Source: Stercorarius parasiticus (Eukaryota > Chordata > Aves > Charadriiformes > Stercorariidae). From it: a stretch of DNA of 64,000 bases. Position numbers and translations under genes: made by a program. Location: positions 929,825 to 993,824 of the forward strand of contig VWZL01001979.1 in the NCBI GenBank assembly GCA_013396915.1. Direction: 5' to 3'. Positions 1 through 14,200 of this stretch are shown piece by piece. Under the pieces are notes generated by a model. The model ran no database searches. It was not told the origin of the DNA and worked only from the letters and a program-made list of their open reading frames with translations. The stretch's first letter is position 1; each line of letters begins with the position of its first letter.

Positions 1-3000
1 ATTCAGTCTTTGCGAATACAGGAAAAAGGACATTTCCTTTTGTGGAGAAGGAGAGTTTCACACATTTCCACTGCCTTGGCTAAATTACCATGTTATCTTC
101 CTTCTCTTTTCAGCATGTAATTTTCAAAGCAAAAATACATTCAGGTTGTAAGACTTTCAATGTCAATGATCATGTAATGTTGGTATGTAGTTATTTTAGT
201 TCAAAAGTATTACTAAATATTTCAGCTACGTATCTAGTATGGGTCAAAACTACATTATGAAGAGAAAGTGAAAACAAAAATTAAACTCATTCAAATGTGT
301 TAGTTCAAAATTACAGTTGAATAGCACAGTGACTTATCACATGAATGCATAAATGTATATACATACAGAAAAGATTGTATATATTCCTTGAAGTAATCTC
401 TCTGACAGTTTTTTAGAGTTCCACCCTATATATTTCACTACAATGAAACATATTGGATTTTAATTTTGGTTATAATCAATACCTTATAACTTATTGTCAT
501 AATTTAAGTTTTTAACACACTTACCTATGCTATAATTTTTTTTTTATGTATTCCTCCACTTACATGCATATGTAAAACTCTAAATAATTACATAAGTCAC
601 TTATAACCTATTCACAAATCTCAATTGATACTGCATTTTTCTACTTTCTACCATTCTTTCAAACATGACATTAAAAAATATTTTAATGTTTTGCCATGTT
701 TTTTGTGCTTTCTGTTCTTTATTGGTATTGCTTTAGTAAGCATCACATAGGATTAGACTATCCAAACCACCAAAGAAAGTTTGAAGTCTGCAAGGCTGTG
801 AAAGTTTTCCATATTCCTGTGAACTCAAAGGGTCGTGAAAGATGTGGTGTCCTGCCTTCTTGACAAAGATTAACAGGAACAGAAGATGGCTTGGCATGAA
901 TCCATTTTGTGACAAAAATTGCCATGAGAATACAAAATAGCACAATATTAATTCATTCTCATGAAAATGATGGTAATGAAAATGAGAAATGGCATCAGTT
1001 AAATCCATTTTCATTACTCTGTTATGATTGCAATCTTGTAGCTCTCAGATAGTGTGCTGAGTGAAGAGATCTATATTTTAGCCACATTTTTAATGTCTTT
1101 GATGAGCATTTCCTTACCATTATACACCATTTCTTTCTATACTTTGAATTCTTGTTTTAAAAAGCTTTTAGAATAGTTCCAGGCATCTAAGTTGACAGAA
1201 TGGTCCCCAAAAATGGTCCATAGAAAGCAAAGCCCTGGAGCTGTGAAGAAACTGGCATTGCATGACCTGATTAGTGAAAATGTAGAACCCCTCGTTCGTA
1301 ATAAAGTTATGTAAAAATGCGGAAGCATAGTATAAAACTGTAAGTGCTCAGATCAAACTAATCAGCCTTTTAAAAAAGTCTTCAAAAATATTCGATTGAA
1401 ATGAAGCGGATTTTTTGAATTCCAAGTGCTTTAAGATACTCAAATTGTCGACATTTTCAGTAACATTAGAACTCCTATCACATTTGAAAGAATCGTGATA
1501 TAAGTTAAAAGATGGATTACTCATTGTCAAATTTCCTATTTTATTTACGTGGAATTACTTTTGTATTTTTTTTTCTGACTAAGGATAGAAAGATTTTCTC
1601 ATTACTCCAATATTTAACTTTGCTTCCTGTGGATTAGGAAGAAACTAGTCAATATATGACATTGCTAAAAAATAATCTTGTTCTTAACTTTTTGTGTGTT
1701 AACACACAGCAATTTAAAATATATGTCTTACTATCCAGAAAGATCACTCAAAAGAAACCTCCACAGAATCACATCCTTATTTTCAGTATACTACGTATTA
1801 ACTGCATTTTTTTCACCACCTTGGTTCCTACAGTGAGATTGTTTTAGCTGTATGAACAGTTTTAGTCAAACTTATGGTTTTAGAATATAATTACAATAAT
1901 CACGTAATTATTATTTGTAAAAGAACAATTCTAGCAAAAGGTAATTATCAATTTGTATGTATGCCCCACTTTAATATACTTACACCTAACATATTTTTAG
2001 CTCTACACTTCCATGCTTGCATTTTTGCGAAGCTTAACTCCCTGTGCTTCGATTTCCCAAGCACCACAGAACCTCATGCCCTGAGAACAGGATTAACTAT
2101 ACTCCATAAATACAGCTCAGTGTTTCAACATGAAAAACTGAGTAGACTAACACATGCACAGCTAATTTGAGTATTCCAGCAGGAACTTCCACATTCTTAT
2201 CTTTGGCTTTTTGTATGGGCTTCCATGATCTCTAAGAATTCCCCTTCTACCTACTAACATAATAAGGACAATTTCTGTAAGTGATAAATCCTGGATTTTC
2301 AAATTCTTTTTCTGACATTTTTTAAGTAGAGGGGACAAAGTGCCTGACTATCAAATTACCTCATCAAATAAAAGTCTTATTTGTGATTATGGCTAAATTA
2401 CAATAAATGCCATCCAAACACAGGGTAGAGATCTATGATACTCTCTTTTCACAATTCCCAATGCAACATCAAGAAATATGGGGACCGAAAACTCTTGATA
2501 AAGTGATAACAAGAAGTTCCTGCCATGCTAGTGTACCACAAGCTTTCCTTTGACCAGGGGACACAAAGATGAGGCAACTCCATTGCAACCTGGAGATCTA
2601 TAGCAGCTGGCCAGCAACTTCCTTCTGTATGGCCTGTTCACTGTAAACTGCCCAACTTAAAAACCAACTTAAAAAGCAGGACAGTACAGGTCAGACAAAG
2701 ACCCATGTGGAAGGTTTTCCATCACACATTAAGCTTATAAAAACACACATAGCACCTTAAAGCTTTAGAATAATATTTATTCTAGGACAAAGATATTTAC
2801 TTGGGCAGTTGCAGCCTGGATCCATAAGCTCTTCTTAATGTCTGTTTCCCTTTTGACAAAAAATACTGTATGCAAGTTATATTCTTAAAAGGTAAAACCA
2901 GTATAATTCGTTGCGTTATATACCCATGTCTTTTTATGTGACTGAATTTATTTTTTTTCTTTATGATTGTTTCTGTGAGTTATAGATCAATATATCACTC

Positions 3001-4360
3001 ATTTTGTTATTACTCCGAGTGTTGTTTGCCTTCTGCAGTTGGAAGCTGTGGTATATTTGAATCAAAACAATATGTGGAAAAACAGGAGAAACATAGAACT
3101 CAATCTGACTTCACATAATTTATTAGGAATAAAATTCTTCATAGTTCTCATGACAAAGAGTTTAATGATAATAAAACCTAGGTCATTAATCTACTAATTT
3201 CTGAAATATATAATAAGGGTAAAAAAATCTTAGAAAGATTAACATAGTGCAGTTTTGAATTGATCTTACAGTCTTGCCTTGTCCCATATGCTTTATCCTA
3301 CAACACTAAATCTGCCTTTGGTCCTGGAATTCTAATAACATTCAAAACTGACCCATTATCTTCAAAGCATAGTCACTGTTACTCTTCTTTTTTTCCCCAC
3401 TACAATTTTTAAGTTTTAAAGTAAAAGAAAGCAGATAAAGTATACTGATTCAGAATGGCTTTAAGCAACACCTCTGTTCAGTGCTTATATCATCTGAGCA
3501 ATTATCTACTTTTTAAAAGAAAGTTGCTCCATCTTCACTTGAAAAGTAGTTTACACATTCAATTGCAGTGACTGTATCAGGCAAGACTAAAATTCTACAG
3601 ATTATATAAAGCCCATTTCAAACTTTTATTCGAAAAGACCCCTGAAATATTAGCTAAGTTGGCTTTTGTCTCTCTTTTCTTACCCATGGAGTCTTTGTGC
3701 CATGTCTAGCTATCTATCTGCTTAATGATGTCAGGATGCTGCCTCATAGGAGCTAGCTGATACAGTTCTAATGAATAAAACGATCTCTCCAGGCAGTGAC
3801 ATCAGACACTGTCTTCAAGGTGATCCAAGCTCTTATGAAGAGTTAGTGTTATAAAATTACATCTATAGTTTCTTGAAAGTCATATGTAGGGCAGTTTTTG
3901 AAGAGAGTGGTGCCAGTGTAGACAGCAGGGAATCACAGCACGCAAATCTCAGCATAGTTAAAACAGAACTACTTGAACCAAGCAAAAGCTGAGTGGTCTG
4001 GACCATCTGAAAATTGGTCCTGAACACCCAGATTCTCTGACTGAAGTTCTTTGTGTAGGTTCAATGATTTTTCTAAGGACAGATTTTATATTAAGTTGTA
4101 GCGGCCTTCATAAAGTTGCTGTGTCAACTACTTGACAAAGTGCCATTCTTCTATGTTCACTGTGCATTTTAACACTCAGCTGGTAGCCAGGAGACATGAT
4201 CGCTCCTGGCTAAAGAATTCACCAGGGAACATGCAGGTTTACAAGTGCTCTGATTATAGGATCAGAAAATAAAATTAAAAATAGCTAAATAACTAAAGGT
4301 AAAGCATTTAGCAATAGATGGACTGATTTCTGACACTTCCAAAAACAAAAAGAGCAAATC
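1..4360. other. AT-rich non-coding stretch, no gene recognised
   Basis: Sequence is AT-rich and interrupted by stops in all frames. The longest frames (98 codons at 1874-2170 plus, 93 codons at 733-1014 minus) have no recognisable domain and no exon-like neighbours. No LINE or LTR could be identified. A slightly less AT-rich patch at about 2520-2660 was inspected and not recognised. It is best read as intergenic or intronic single-copy DNA. Confidence 0.7.
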
Positions 4361-4420
4361 ATACATACATATAAATATATATATATATACACATACACAC
4401 AGACACACTTATATATATAA
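4361..4420. repeat. TA/CA-rich compound microsatellite
   Basis: An interrupted dinucleotide tract: ATACATAC leads into (TA)n near 4374-4389, then CA-rich repeats at 4390-4408, then (TA)n again to about 4419. Such compound TA/CA tracts are ordinary simple repeats and are likely length-polymorphic. Confidence 0.85.
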
Positions 4421-5168
4421 GATTCAAATAAACCTAGAAACTGGGTTAACCTTAATTCAGGAGCTCAAACTCTCTTAATCCTAATTAGGGCAATAGTATT
4501 GTGTATAGAGTATGAAAGGGAAGGTACTATGTTTCACTGAAATGGAATTACAAAGTACACTAATTACTTTAGTAATAATTGCTCTCACAGCAATGTTTCT
4601 TCCTTAGCAGATATTAAAAAATAATTTCTATAGCAGATATTTCTTCTGACAATTTGGGGAATTAATCTATGCATGTGAGTGTGATTAATGGTCTCTGATG
4701 GAATGAGTTCTTTGTATTGTTTTCCTGTACTCAGTCATCCATGTTTTCTTAGATGACCTGTCTTTCTATTAGGAAGAGAGGAATTGCTAGATTTGTATCT
4801 GACTGAATCATACAGAATAAGTTTTGCCTCAGTGGAACAATGAAGCAGGTACAACATAGGCAAAGCCGCTGCTCTGCAGGAAAGAGAAAGGAGTTGCTGT
4901 GTGTTTACATTAAACACCCCTAAAAAGGCACACGTCAAAAATACAAGAACAGAGGAAAAAGCACTTGCTGCTTTTTGAGCAAAAGCAACACTTTTCATTG
5001 TCATTCTTGCTGAAAGTGATGGAAATTGGTCCCAGGCGTAAAAAAAGATAGATTGCCCAAAGGGAAGCCAGAGTTCGGTTTCTGTTCATCTGGAATTCTG
5101 AAACAGTATAAACACTTCTGGATGCCAAGGAAACTGAGGTGATAGTGAGCTATACATACATTTGACTA
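4421..5168. other. Non-coding stretch between two microsatellites
   Basis: AT-rich, with overlapping minus-strand frames of 89 codons (4735-5004) and 72 codons (4910-5128). Neither resembles a known protein and neither has supporting signals. Nothing else is recognised here. Confidence 0.6.
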
Positions 5169-5212
5169 ATATACATATATATGTGTGTGTGTGTGTGTAT
5201 AGACATATATAT
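5169..5212. repeat. TA/TG compound microsatellite
   Basis: A (TG)n run at 5182-5198 is flanked on both sides by ATACATAT and ACATATAT blocks. It is an ordinary simple repeat. Confidence 0.85.
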
Positions 5213-8200
5213 TTCAGAAAGTCCTCTGCAAAAATCTGTCTACATAATACTTGCACTATATCCTTCCTGAAAGATTAAAGCAATTTTCAATAGTAAAAAG
5301 AAGAACAGCAATACATGCATCTTTGCTACAGCACAATTTGGGTAATTCTTTTAACTTGAGGATATTGTAGATTACTGTTTCAGAGTGTCTGCCACAGGTA
5401 AAAACTATGTTTTGTGTCTGTTTAACAACTACTGAAAAGACTGTTCATAAAAATGGCAGGCAAATGATGTCCTGTTTTACTGCTGATAATATCCCAGAGC
5501 TTGTTAGTTGCTCTCTGTCCAGGTTTTGGTTAATGAATCTCATAATTGTTCTACCTTTAGCTGCAGTGGTGTTAGAAACAAAAAGGACCTTCTGATGGTG
5601 AATAGCAGCATTGTTTTGCAGCTCCAAGTACAACCCAGTGTTGTAGTAGTCTCTGTGTAAGAATATGGTTTGTACAAGTGTACAAAATGATTGCCATCAT
5701 GAGCGGGTATTAACAGCTTACACCTTGAACTCAAGTACTGCTATCTTAGAGCACCAGAAGCACACATATCCTCTTTGAATCAGTCTCATAAAAAGATGTA
5801 GAAAACAACAAAAAGCAGATTTCATAAAAGCAAGGAGACATAAAATAAGGACTACACCAAATGGCATAATGTGGGGATTGCACTAACATCTCTAATTTAC
5901 TGTGTTGAATTTGCACCTGAGATGGGAATGGATTGACATTTTCATATTTTTTCAACTTTCGCATCAGTATGAGATGCTGTCAGTGACGTACCATATAAAT
6001 ACTCCATTAAAACATAGTGTAAAAAGGTCTTTTTATAGAAAAGGAAATCCAATAAAAGATAAGTATGCAATTCAGTCTCCTGCCTTGATTACAGGACTTG
6101 TTTGTGTCTTTGTTTTTAATAAGATATATTTTGTGTGCAATTTTCGTATCACACTGTGTCTGACTTAATGTGTGAGGCACTTCAGCATGGCATGATTGTT
6201 TTGTTACTTCAGGCAGGCCTCCAGCTGTGGGCCAGCACTTGGTCAAACTTATTTGTTCTTGGCAGGAAGCTAAGAACACATAACACTTTCAATTTTACAT
6301 GATTACTTTGAGGGGCTGTGGTGCGAAATAGCCAAAAGTGTTATCTCAACCTTTTCAACAGTGTACAGTTTGGTCTGCTAATCAGTCACAACCTCTGCTC
6401 TTAGAAAGGGGCGATTAATGGCAGTTTTAAGAAAATTCTGTTAAGTTTACAGTGGTTTGGTCGTCTCTTATACTGCATAACTACTCCAGTCAATTACATA
6501 CTGATTCTCATTCCTATGACAATGAATGTAATGAGAAAAGGAAATTGTACAACATTAATCTTTTCTTGTGATAAAGATTATTGCAAGAATTTGACAGGGT
6601 AAAATATTAAACCCACCCTCTTAATAATCTTGAAATTGTCATCTGCTGTCCCCTTCAAATGCCGTAAGGGAGGTGACTGCTTGGACATTATCAGTCACAA
6701 AAATAGAAAGCAGATCTGTGCTTCCTTCAACATAGTGAATCATCGTGCAGAGATTGTATTGTAAGTGGTAAAGGCTGCTACTTATGTAAATTAATAAATA
6801 GGCAAGAAATCAAGTCTTTTAATTTAGCTAAACAAAAGGGGAGTAGGGATGAAAAGCAGAGCTTGTCCAAATTGACATGTTTGGCATTATTTCTCTTTTT
6901 TCATGTTGAGATGAAAATTTTTGTAATAGATCAAAAGCATAGATGCTCAGTCCATCCTGTCAGTCTAATCTTGTAAATTAGCTTTGCTATTTCCAACTTG
7001 CTTGTTATTAAGGCTGCTACCTGTACTATGTTACAAAATAAGCCTGAAAATTTTTTTTGTTTGTTTTAATTAGATGTTTTGGCAATCAGGGTAATAGACA
7101 ACAATATTTCCTCAACATGAAAATAAAAATAAAAATAAAGAATATATTAAATTATTCCAATGACTAACATTATGTGAATAACATATTATAGTCTTTTGTC
7201 AACATGGAAAATAAAAGTTCTGCAACTTAGAGAAATTAATTGGCCTATCAAGCATTCTTTATGTTGTAGTCATGGGCTTTTAGGCTGTGTAATAATCATC
7301 AATAAGTACTACTGTTAACTAGTTTAGTCATAAAATACTGACTATTTAGGTTGCATTAACACCAATGGGCTAAATTTACAAATCTTGCTGACAGTGATTC
7401 ACAACTGAGTTAGCGTGACATTACCTTGGAATAAAGCAATGGAAATGCAGATCGGAAGAATAAACATGACAAAATACACCACTATTTATATGATCATCCA
7501 AGTGTTGCTTCAAAAATTGAACCTGAATATTCTTTTCTTCTTGTTTAGACAAATGCACATCCCACAGGACTAAGGAAGGCTAGACTCATTCTCCATTACA
7601 TCATAACCTTTATGTAAGTAGCATTTAGGTTCTTCACCTTTACATACAGCTAATGGTTATAAAATACAGTTCATAATACTTCAGCTAAAATAATCTGAAA
7701 ATCAGTACATTCAAGACTGTGAGATGTTGTTATGTTGCACTTGTGGTTACAGAAGGGGAGATAACATTCAAGAGCAAAAGAAGAAGATAGAGTTTTACTG
7801 TATTTTGTTTACTTTAAGGCTATTCAGCACAAATGAAGCACAATAAGCACCTCACTGTTTCAGGGTGCAATTCCAGAAGCATCATTTGTCTCTTAGGATA
7901 AAAAGTAATATTATCATCTATTTTAAAAACAAGATAAGAATTCAAGATTGTGACAAGGTCATAATGTGCTAATACTTTTTCCCTTTATGTTATAAATCAC
8001 CATTTAATTTTGAATACATAGATCCAGCCTGTACAGATGCAAAATCTGACAATGAATGAAAATAAATTATTTCCTAGGTGACAAGTGGGGAAAATATGCA
8101 CACATTGTAACAGAAAGTGATTCATCCATGTAGTTGTACAATGATAAGGACACACACTTTTTAATGATGAGATGTCCTAAAGGTGTCTGTCTTATATGTA

Positions 8201-11200
8201 CATGAGTATAAATTACTACTGTACTTTCAGCAATGCATCATTTATCTGTAAAAGAACAAATACGTACTGTAAAGCTGCAGGGACAGAACAGAAATTCTGA
8301 TCAATATCATCACATATAAGCTACTGTATCAGGAAACTGTCCAATTAGGTTTTTACCTAAAGTGAACAAAGGGTAGCACTGCTCAGACAAGGAGTTAATG
8401 ACAAGAGCAGTCTCTCGCATGAAAATCTTCCTTTGCACTGAGTTTAACCCCTCTCCCACAGACAAGAATAATAAATTGAGATTAGTCTGATAAATATAGA
8501 GGACATTATAGAAGGTAAAGCTGATGTCCTTATGCGATGACAAGGGACACTGTTTCTAGAACAAATATTTTTCTAGGAAATTTTGTCGTCAAAATTTGCA
8601 AAGATGTGTGGCCACCAGACTCCTACAGGTTTCATAACCTTTCCCAAGGATGCTGTATTGTGTAGAACACAATTGAACAGCAAAAGATGAGATTCCAAAA
8701 GAAGGAAATTGCAAAGGTGTGGTAATATATCTACTCTTCCTAGTTTTAGTTTCTCTCTTTTTTTTACATTTTTCCCAAACCTTTATCCCTATGGACAAAG
8801 CGGCAACAAATACCGGGTGAACATGATGTACTAAATAATGGCAATATGTGACTTCTGCTGCCTGTAGCTGTCAGCTAGTCACAAGTTCATGACAGTGGGG
8901 TGAACAGGCTCAAGAAGAGGGGAAGCAGGGGAACAGCTAATAGGCTCCAGAATGTCTCCCTGCAGCTCTGCAAATGGAATTTCACCAAATAAAGGAACTT
9001 GGCTTAAACAGGAGGACATGCTACTCAGTAAAAGGACTGCTCAGCTCTTGATTTGGGTTTTCAAAACACTTAATTTTGTATAAATTTATAAATATATATA
9101 AATATAAAAATTATATACATTTATAAAATACACTGTAGTGCATAAAGAAATGGAAAGTACGGAGCTAAATCTATAGCTGAAGGAAGAGTTGTGCTACACA
9201 GTGTTTTTGTTTGGATCAGGAATGCATTTTTCAAGTTAATATCCTGATTGTGCCTACTTACAGTGCTTCTGATCACATCACATAGCACATGAATAGGATT
9301 CCTTTCAAATGAAACTCAATCAGAACATGCACTCCTGATGTGTAACTAATAAATCCAACTGCTAACAGGCATTCAAGTCCCCAGGTAGAAACAAGAGTTA
9401 ATCCAAAATAAAGATCCTGAAATGCATAATGTGGATACCAAGCCTTCCGCACGAATGGTTTTGCTGTCAAGATTCACTCCAATTGGGCCGTGCTACTTGC
9501 TGTGTTGGACTGAAGCTTGTTGGCCAACGCTAACAGAGATTCAAAAAGGCACAATGTCTGGGATTTTGCACACCATGCCTAGTACTCTTCCAAATTTCCT
9601 TTGAACAACTGCTGTGTTGCAAGCTGAGAAATAAATATTCACTGTAACCATTTATGCTTCCCATTTAAGATCTATGAGGAAGACCAGACAGAATTTCGGT
9701 GTCTACTTTCAGAGCTCTAGTTTAGACAAGGTTTATGGGTAGCACTTCTGCCCTCCTTCTTTTTGTGCCTGAGAAGCACTTTTAAAGTATGAAACAGATT
9801 TTGATATTTTAACTTTGAATTCAGTTTACACTGAAAATGACCTTACTTGGGGGACTCACAGTGGGGTCAAATAATACTCTCATATTAAAAAAACACCTCC
9901 AAATACATAAAAATTCAGAAGATACTAAAAATTATATTGATTCTTTCCTGTCCCACCCACAGAAATCATTCTTGTTCTATGCGTGAAATTCTTTTCAGGA
10001 AAACAGATATTCTTATCTGATCCCCTATATGTTACTTGACCTTATATTTCACTGTGTACTTAGATTTGACAATGTCATGCTTTGTAGAAAAAATGTTGTG
10101 GTGGACATCAGATAGTGGAGACTCCATTGCTTCCGTTTCATTTTTCGCAATTTCCATCGTCTATCTTTAATTTCTGTATACCGGTTTCTATGTTATGCTT
10201 ACATTATTTGAAAAGTATTTCACTAATTTCAAATCCCTGTTAAGATACTTTAAGGCAACCTTTCAGTCTTTCATTTGAAAAGTTACAATCTTGAATTCTA
10301 TCACAAGCAGTTATGTTGAACAGTCCCTCAAAGATTTTTGCAGTTCTCATAAGCTCCCTTTCCAATTTTCAGCATAAATGATATTACGTCACTGGTCTCA
10401 CCAGAAGCATATGTAGGAGCATAACCTTCCCTCTAATCTATTTTCTTTGTTTAATTGTTAACTACAGAGTTGATCTGCTTCTATATAAGTTTGATATCGG
10501 AAAGGGTTTTTTTGAATAAATGTATTTGCTTTAGAAACTTTGTCTTTTGAAATATCTCCATTTTTATATGACACGTATACGATGATCACATCTATTTACT
10601 TTGACATATTGTAAAACAATCAAAAGCACTTTCAAAGTTAAGACTATGTGAAAAAATTATCAAAATGAAATATATAATATTTTTATAATACTACCACTGA
10701 TGTCATATTTACACTTCAGTATTACATGGCAATAGAATTTTGCACATCATAGACATATAAGAATCAACACCAATTCACTGACAGTTTGTAAAAACAAAAT
10801 TAGAGAGTTAAGCATTTAAGCATTAAGTACTAATGAAGATTTAAAATTCAATGGTAACATATGTTGTTAAATAGGACTGGAGGACCATTATTCTTTTGGT
10901 TCAATAACTTAACCTAAATGTGTAAGGAGTGAAGAAATGAGTTTGGATAGATTAAAAGAAAATAAATCACTGACCATTTATTTGGTTTTCTTCATTGATA
11001 TGAATGGAAACAAAACTTTTTTTTTTCTCCCCGAGACAAACCTTCAACAATTGCAAGGCAGATGCTACTTCACAAAGCTAGAATCTAGGAAGAAAAATAA
11101 CCTTTTAGCCTGAGTAGCTCACGTATTTTCTAAATGTTCTGCATCCTTGTGAAGTTCTTTAAATACCAGGATTTGAGTTTTCCTCAGTATCTCATTGAAC

Positions 11201-14200
11201 TAACACAAATTGTATGAAGTACATAACAATTCAGTGAGCAAGCAGAGAAAAGTATAACTATATAAACTACAGGCTAAGGCCCTCCCCAAGAAAGTGCAAG
11301 AAGTAGCTTAAACCTTGTAAGAAGCAGGAGACTCCCACGGAAATCCATGTTAATCTCTTGACTATAGAAGAAGATAAACAGCTCCACAGTTTCAAAATTA
11401 CTACTTCTCCTGGAAGAACCTAATATTCTTCCTTTCTTTTGTCACATGAAAATCTTCCAGGCACCTTAAATTCCCTCTTCCTATGAAGGATGAGCTGCAT
11501 AACTCTCATTTTCCATCTAATTTCTTTCCCTTTTTTTTTATAGTATCATGCTTTGTACACCCACACAAAAGGGAAAGACTTGTGTGTAACTCATTCCTGT
11601 ACCTAGGAAATTTTAATGTATATATCCTATCGACGACCTATCTATATGCTGTTAATCATGCAACCGGTGTTACACAATTATAGGTCCTTGAAGATAAAAA
11701 GAGAATGAAACCTATGAGCATCTAATGAAAAAAAGAGGCCATAGTGCGCCTACCTTGCCACCACTTTCTTATGTGAGCAACTTTACCTAACCACTGCTTT
11801 CACACTTCATAGTGTATTTACCCTTTTTCAGTATTGATGCATAAAACAATGTCAGCTACTATCTTCCAAAGGAAGATTTCCAAAGGAACACGCTGTCTCG
11901 GAGTCATACAAAATTAGAAAAGCTAGTAAAAGACTAGGGGATCAGAAGAGACCTACAGACACAGCAGCAACTTGACAATGTAAAGTATGCCAAGATATTT
12001 TACAGCCTTCATCAGTTAATACCTTTTATAGAAAAAATGAATCTTTGTCTCTTTTGATTTAATAATTATTATGATTTATAATTTCTGCAATAATTGGACT
12101 GATCCAGAAAGTCAATGTTCAAGATGTATTTATAGCTAATAACAGCTTCTTCATCATGTACCTTGGAAATCTTTATTAACCTTAAATATCTTTCACACTT
12201 TAGTATGAAATTTACGTTAAATACATTTTAGGATGAAGGTGACTTTTACTACAACTCTTGTCCAAGGCACACTTAGCAATATGCACATGGTCATCAGCAC
12301 TTTGAGTGACAGATTATGATCTCATCTGGCATTCCATTTGCACAGGTAGTTTTTCAGTAGATTTGACATTGATCATCTGTCTATTTGATTTGTTAACTGT
12401 ATAAAAATTGTTTTTTTACAAAATGACTAAAGGCTTGCAACTTAGTATAGAAAATGCTGTTACTTTATATTTTACTTCATCATAAGCATCTTTTCCAGAG
12501 AAACGGTTTTGATTGGTGAAACTAATGACATTATTTTTCCTTCTGTATCAACTCTCCATAGCTAAATGAGCTTCAGGAATCTGGGGCCCAAATGTAACTA
12601 ATCTGACTGAGACAAGAGAATGGATGCTAGACTGACAGAAAGGAGAGATATTAACAAAATGCATCAGTGTGGACATGAAATCATCATGTTGCTGCATCTA
12701 CCGCAGTCAGTTCCTGTCAGGATGTTCACTCTATAATAAATCTTATTTTCTTATAAAGCTCTCTATCTACCAAATGTTTATGGAAAAAAACAAACCAAAC
12801 CAAAACAAAGCAGAAACCACAAATCAAGACAATGTATGACACAAAAAGAAAATCAACTCTCCTAAATGGTTTTGGGAACACAAATTGTCTACATTTATGT
12901 TTGCTGAATATTGTATTATCTACTTTTTAACATTCATTACATAAAATTTTCACAGTGGGAGGGTCTTGTAAAAAAGATAAATATTAAAGCCTACATATTT
13001 TTTTTCCTATTCATGTAAAAGCTCACTGATACTATTTGGGAATGTGCACAAAGAACGAGAACTGGAAGAAAACATGGATGAACCTGTGTGCAAATGTCCA
13101 CGCATTTTCTGCAACATAAGTGCATACCTGAAGTAAAAAATTGATCCCAAATTTGGAAAACATGTTCATGATTTGTTAAAATTTCTTCACAATTTTTTTA
13201 GCTGGATTACTTGCCTATAATCTAAAGAAAAAAATTACTAAATTGTTAACATTATTATGAATAGCAATGAGAGAGGGAAAATTAAGAGGCAGATAAACTC
13301 CGTTCTTTGGTTCTCCAGACCAAGCAGTTTACTAGTGACCAAAGGAATAAATTCTGACTTCATTTAGGCTTAAATACTCAACTGTGTTCCTCAGAGCAAA
13401 GTTGTTTCTTCAGAAACACCTTTCTGAACAGTATTGGTTGCTTTGTGCTTACAGTAAAATGATCCAAGGTCTGGCTAGACACTTATACAGTTCTAGTAGT
13501 TATCAAAATATCCCAAAATGTTATTACCAAAATGTTGATTATTTTATTGCAACGTCATTGGCATAGTAGAAAACTATCAACTCCATTTTGAAGAAAGAAA
13601 AAATTATTTTAAAAGCAAGGGTTGATTAAGAAACTTGATGAAAATCAGTAAAAGTGTGGCCTGAGTTCTACAGCTGTTTCGGCTTAGACTGGTGGCTCCA
13701 GAGTGCTGCCTGGCACTGGGAGGGCATACAGGGATCTTTACTATGTTGCAGTACTTAGCATTGTGTGCCGTTTGTAATGATCTATGTGTGGTCAAGATCT
13801 GTGGGTTTTTTTCTCCTTTCCCATTACTATCTTCATATCACTGAAAAAAAGAGATCAGTGCCAAAGGTCTAACAAGTGTGGATTTTTCCATTCCCTGTTC
13901 ATCCTCAAGTCAGCTCAATGCTGCTGCTAGCATAATACCATGTAATCAAGGGTCTGCTGATTTCCTACCGCCTTTCTTGTTGGAAAATGTACTAACTAGA
14001 TACCTCAAATGCACAACTCCTCTGGTGGGTTTATTTAACTCCTTTTCACAGAGGTGTGAAAACCAAGTGACATTTTTGTTGTGCAATGTTACAAACATAA
14101 AATACCACCATGTATAAAAGAGGGGTATGTGTCTTCCTACGTTTAAAACATTTCAAATATGTCTTGTTAAAATGATATTCTATCTTTATAACATATTTTC

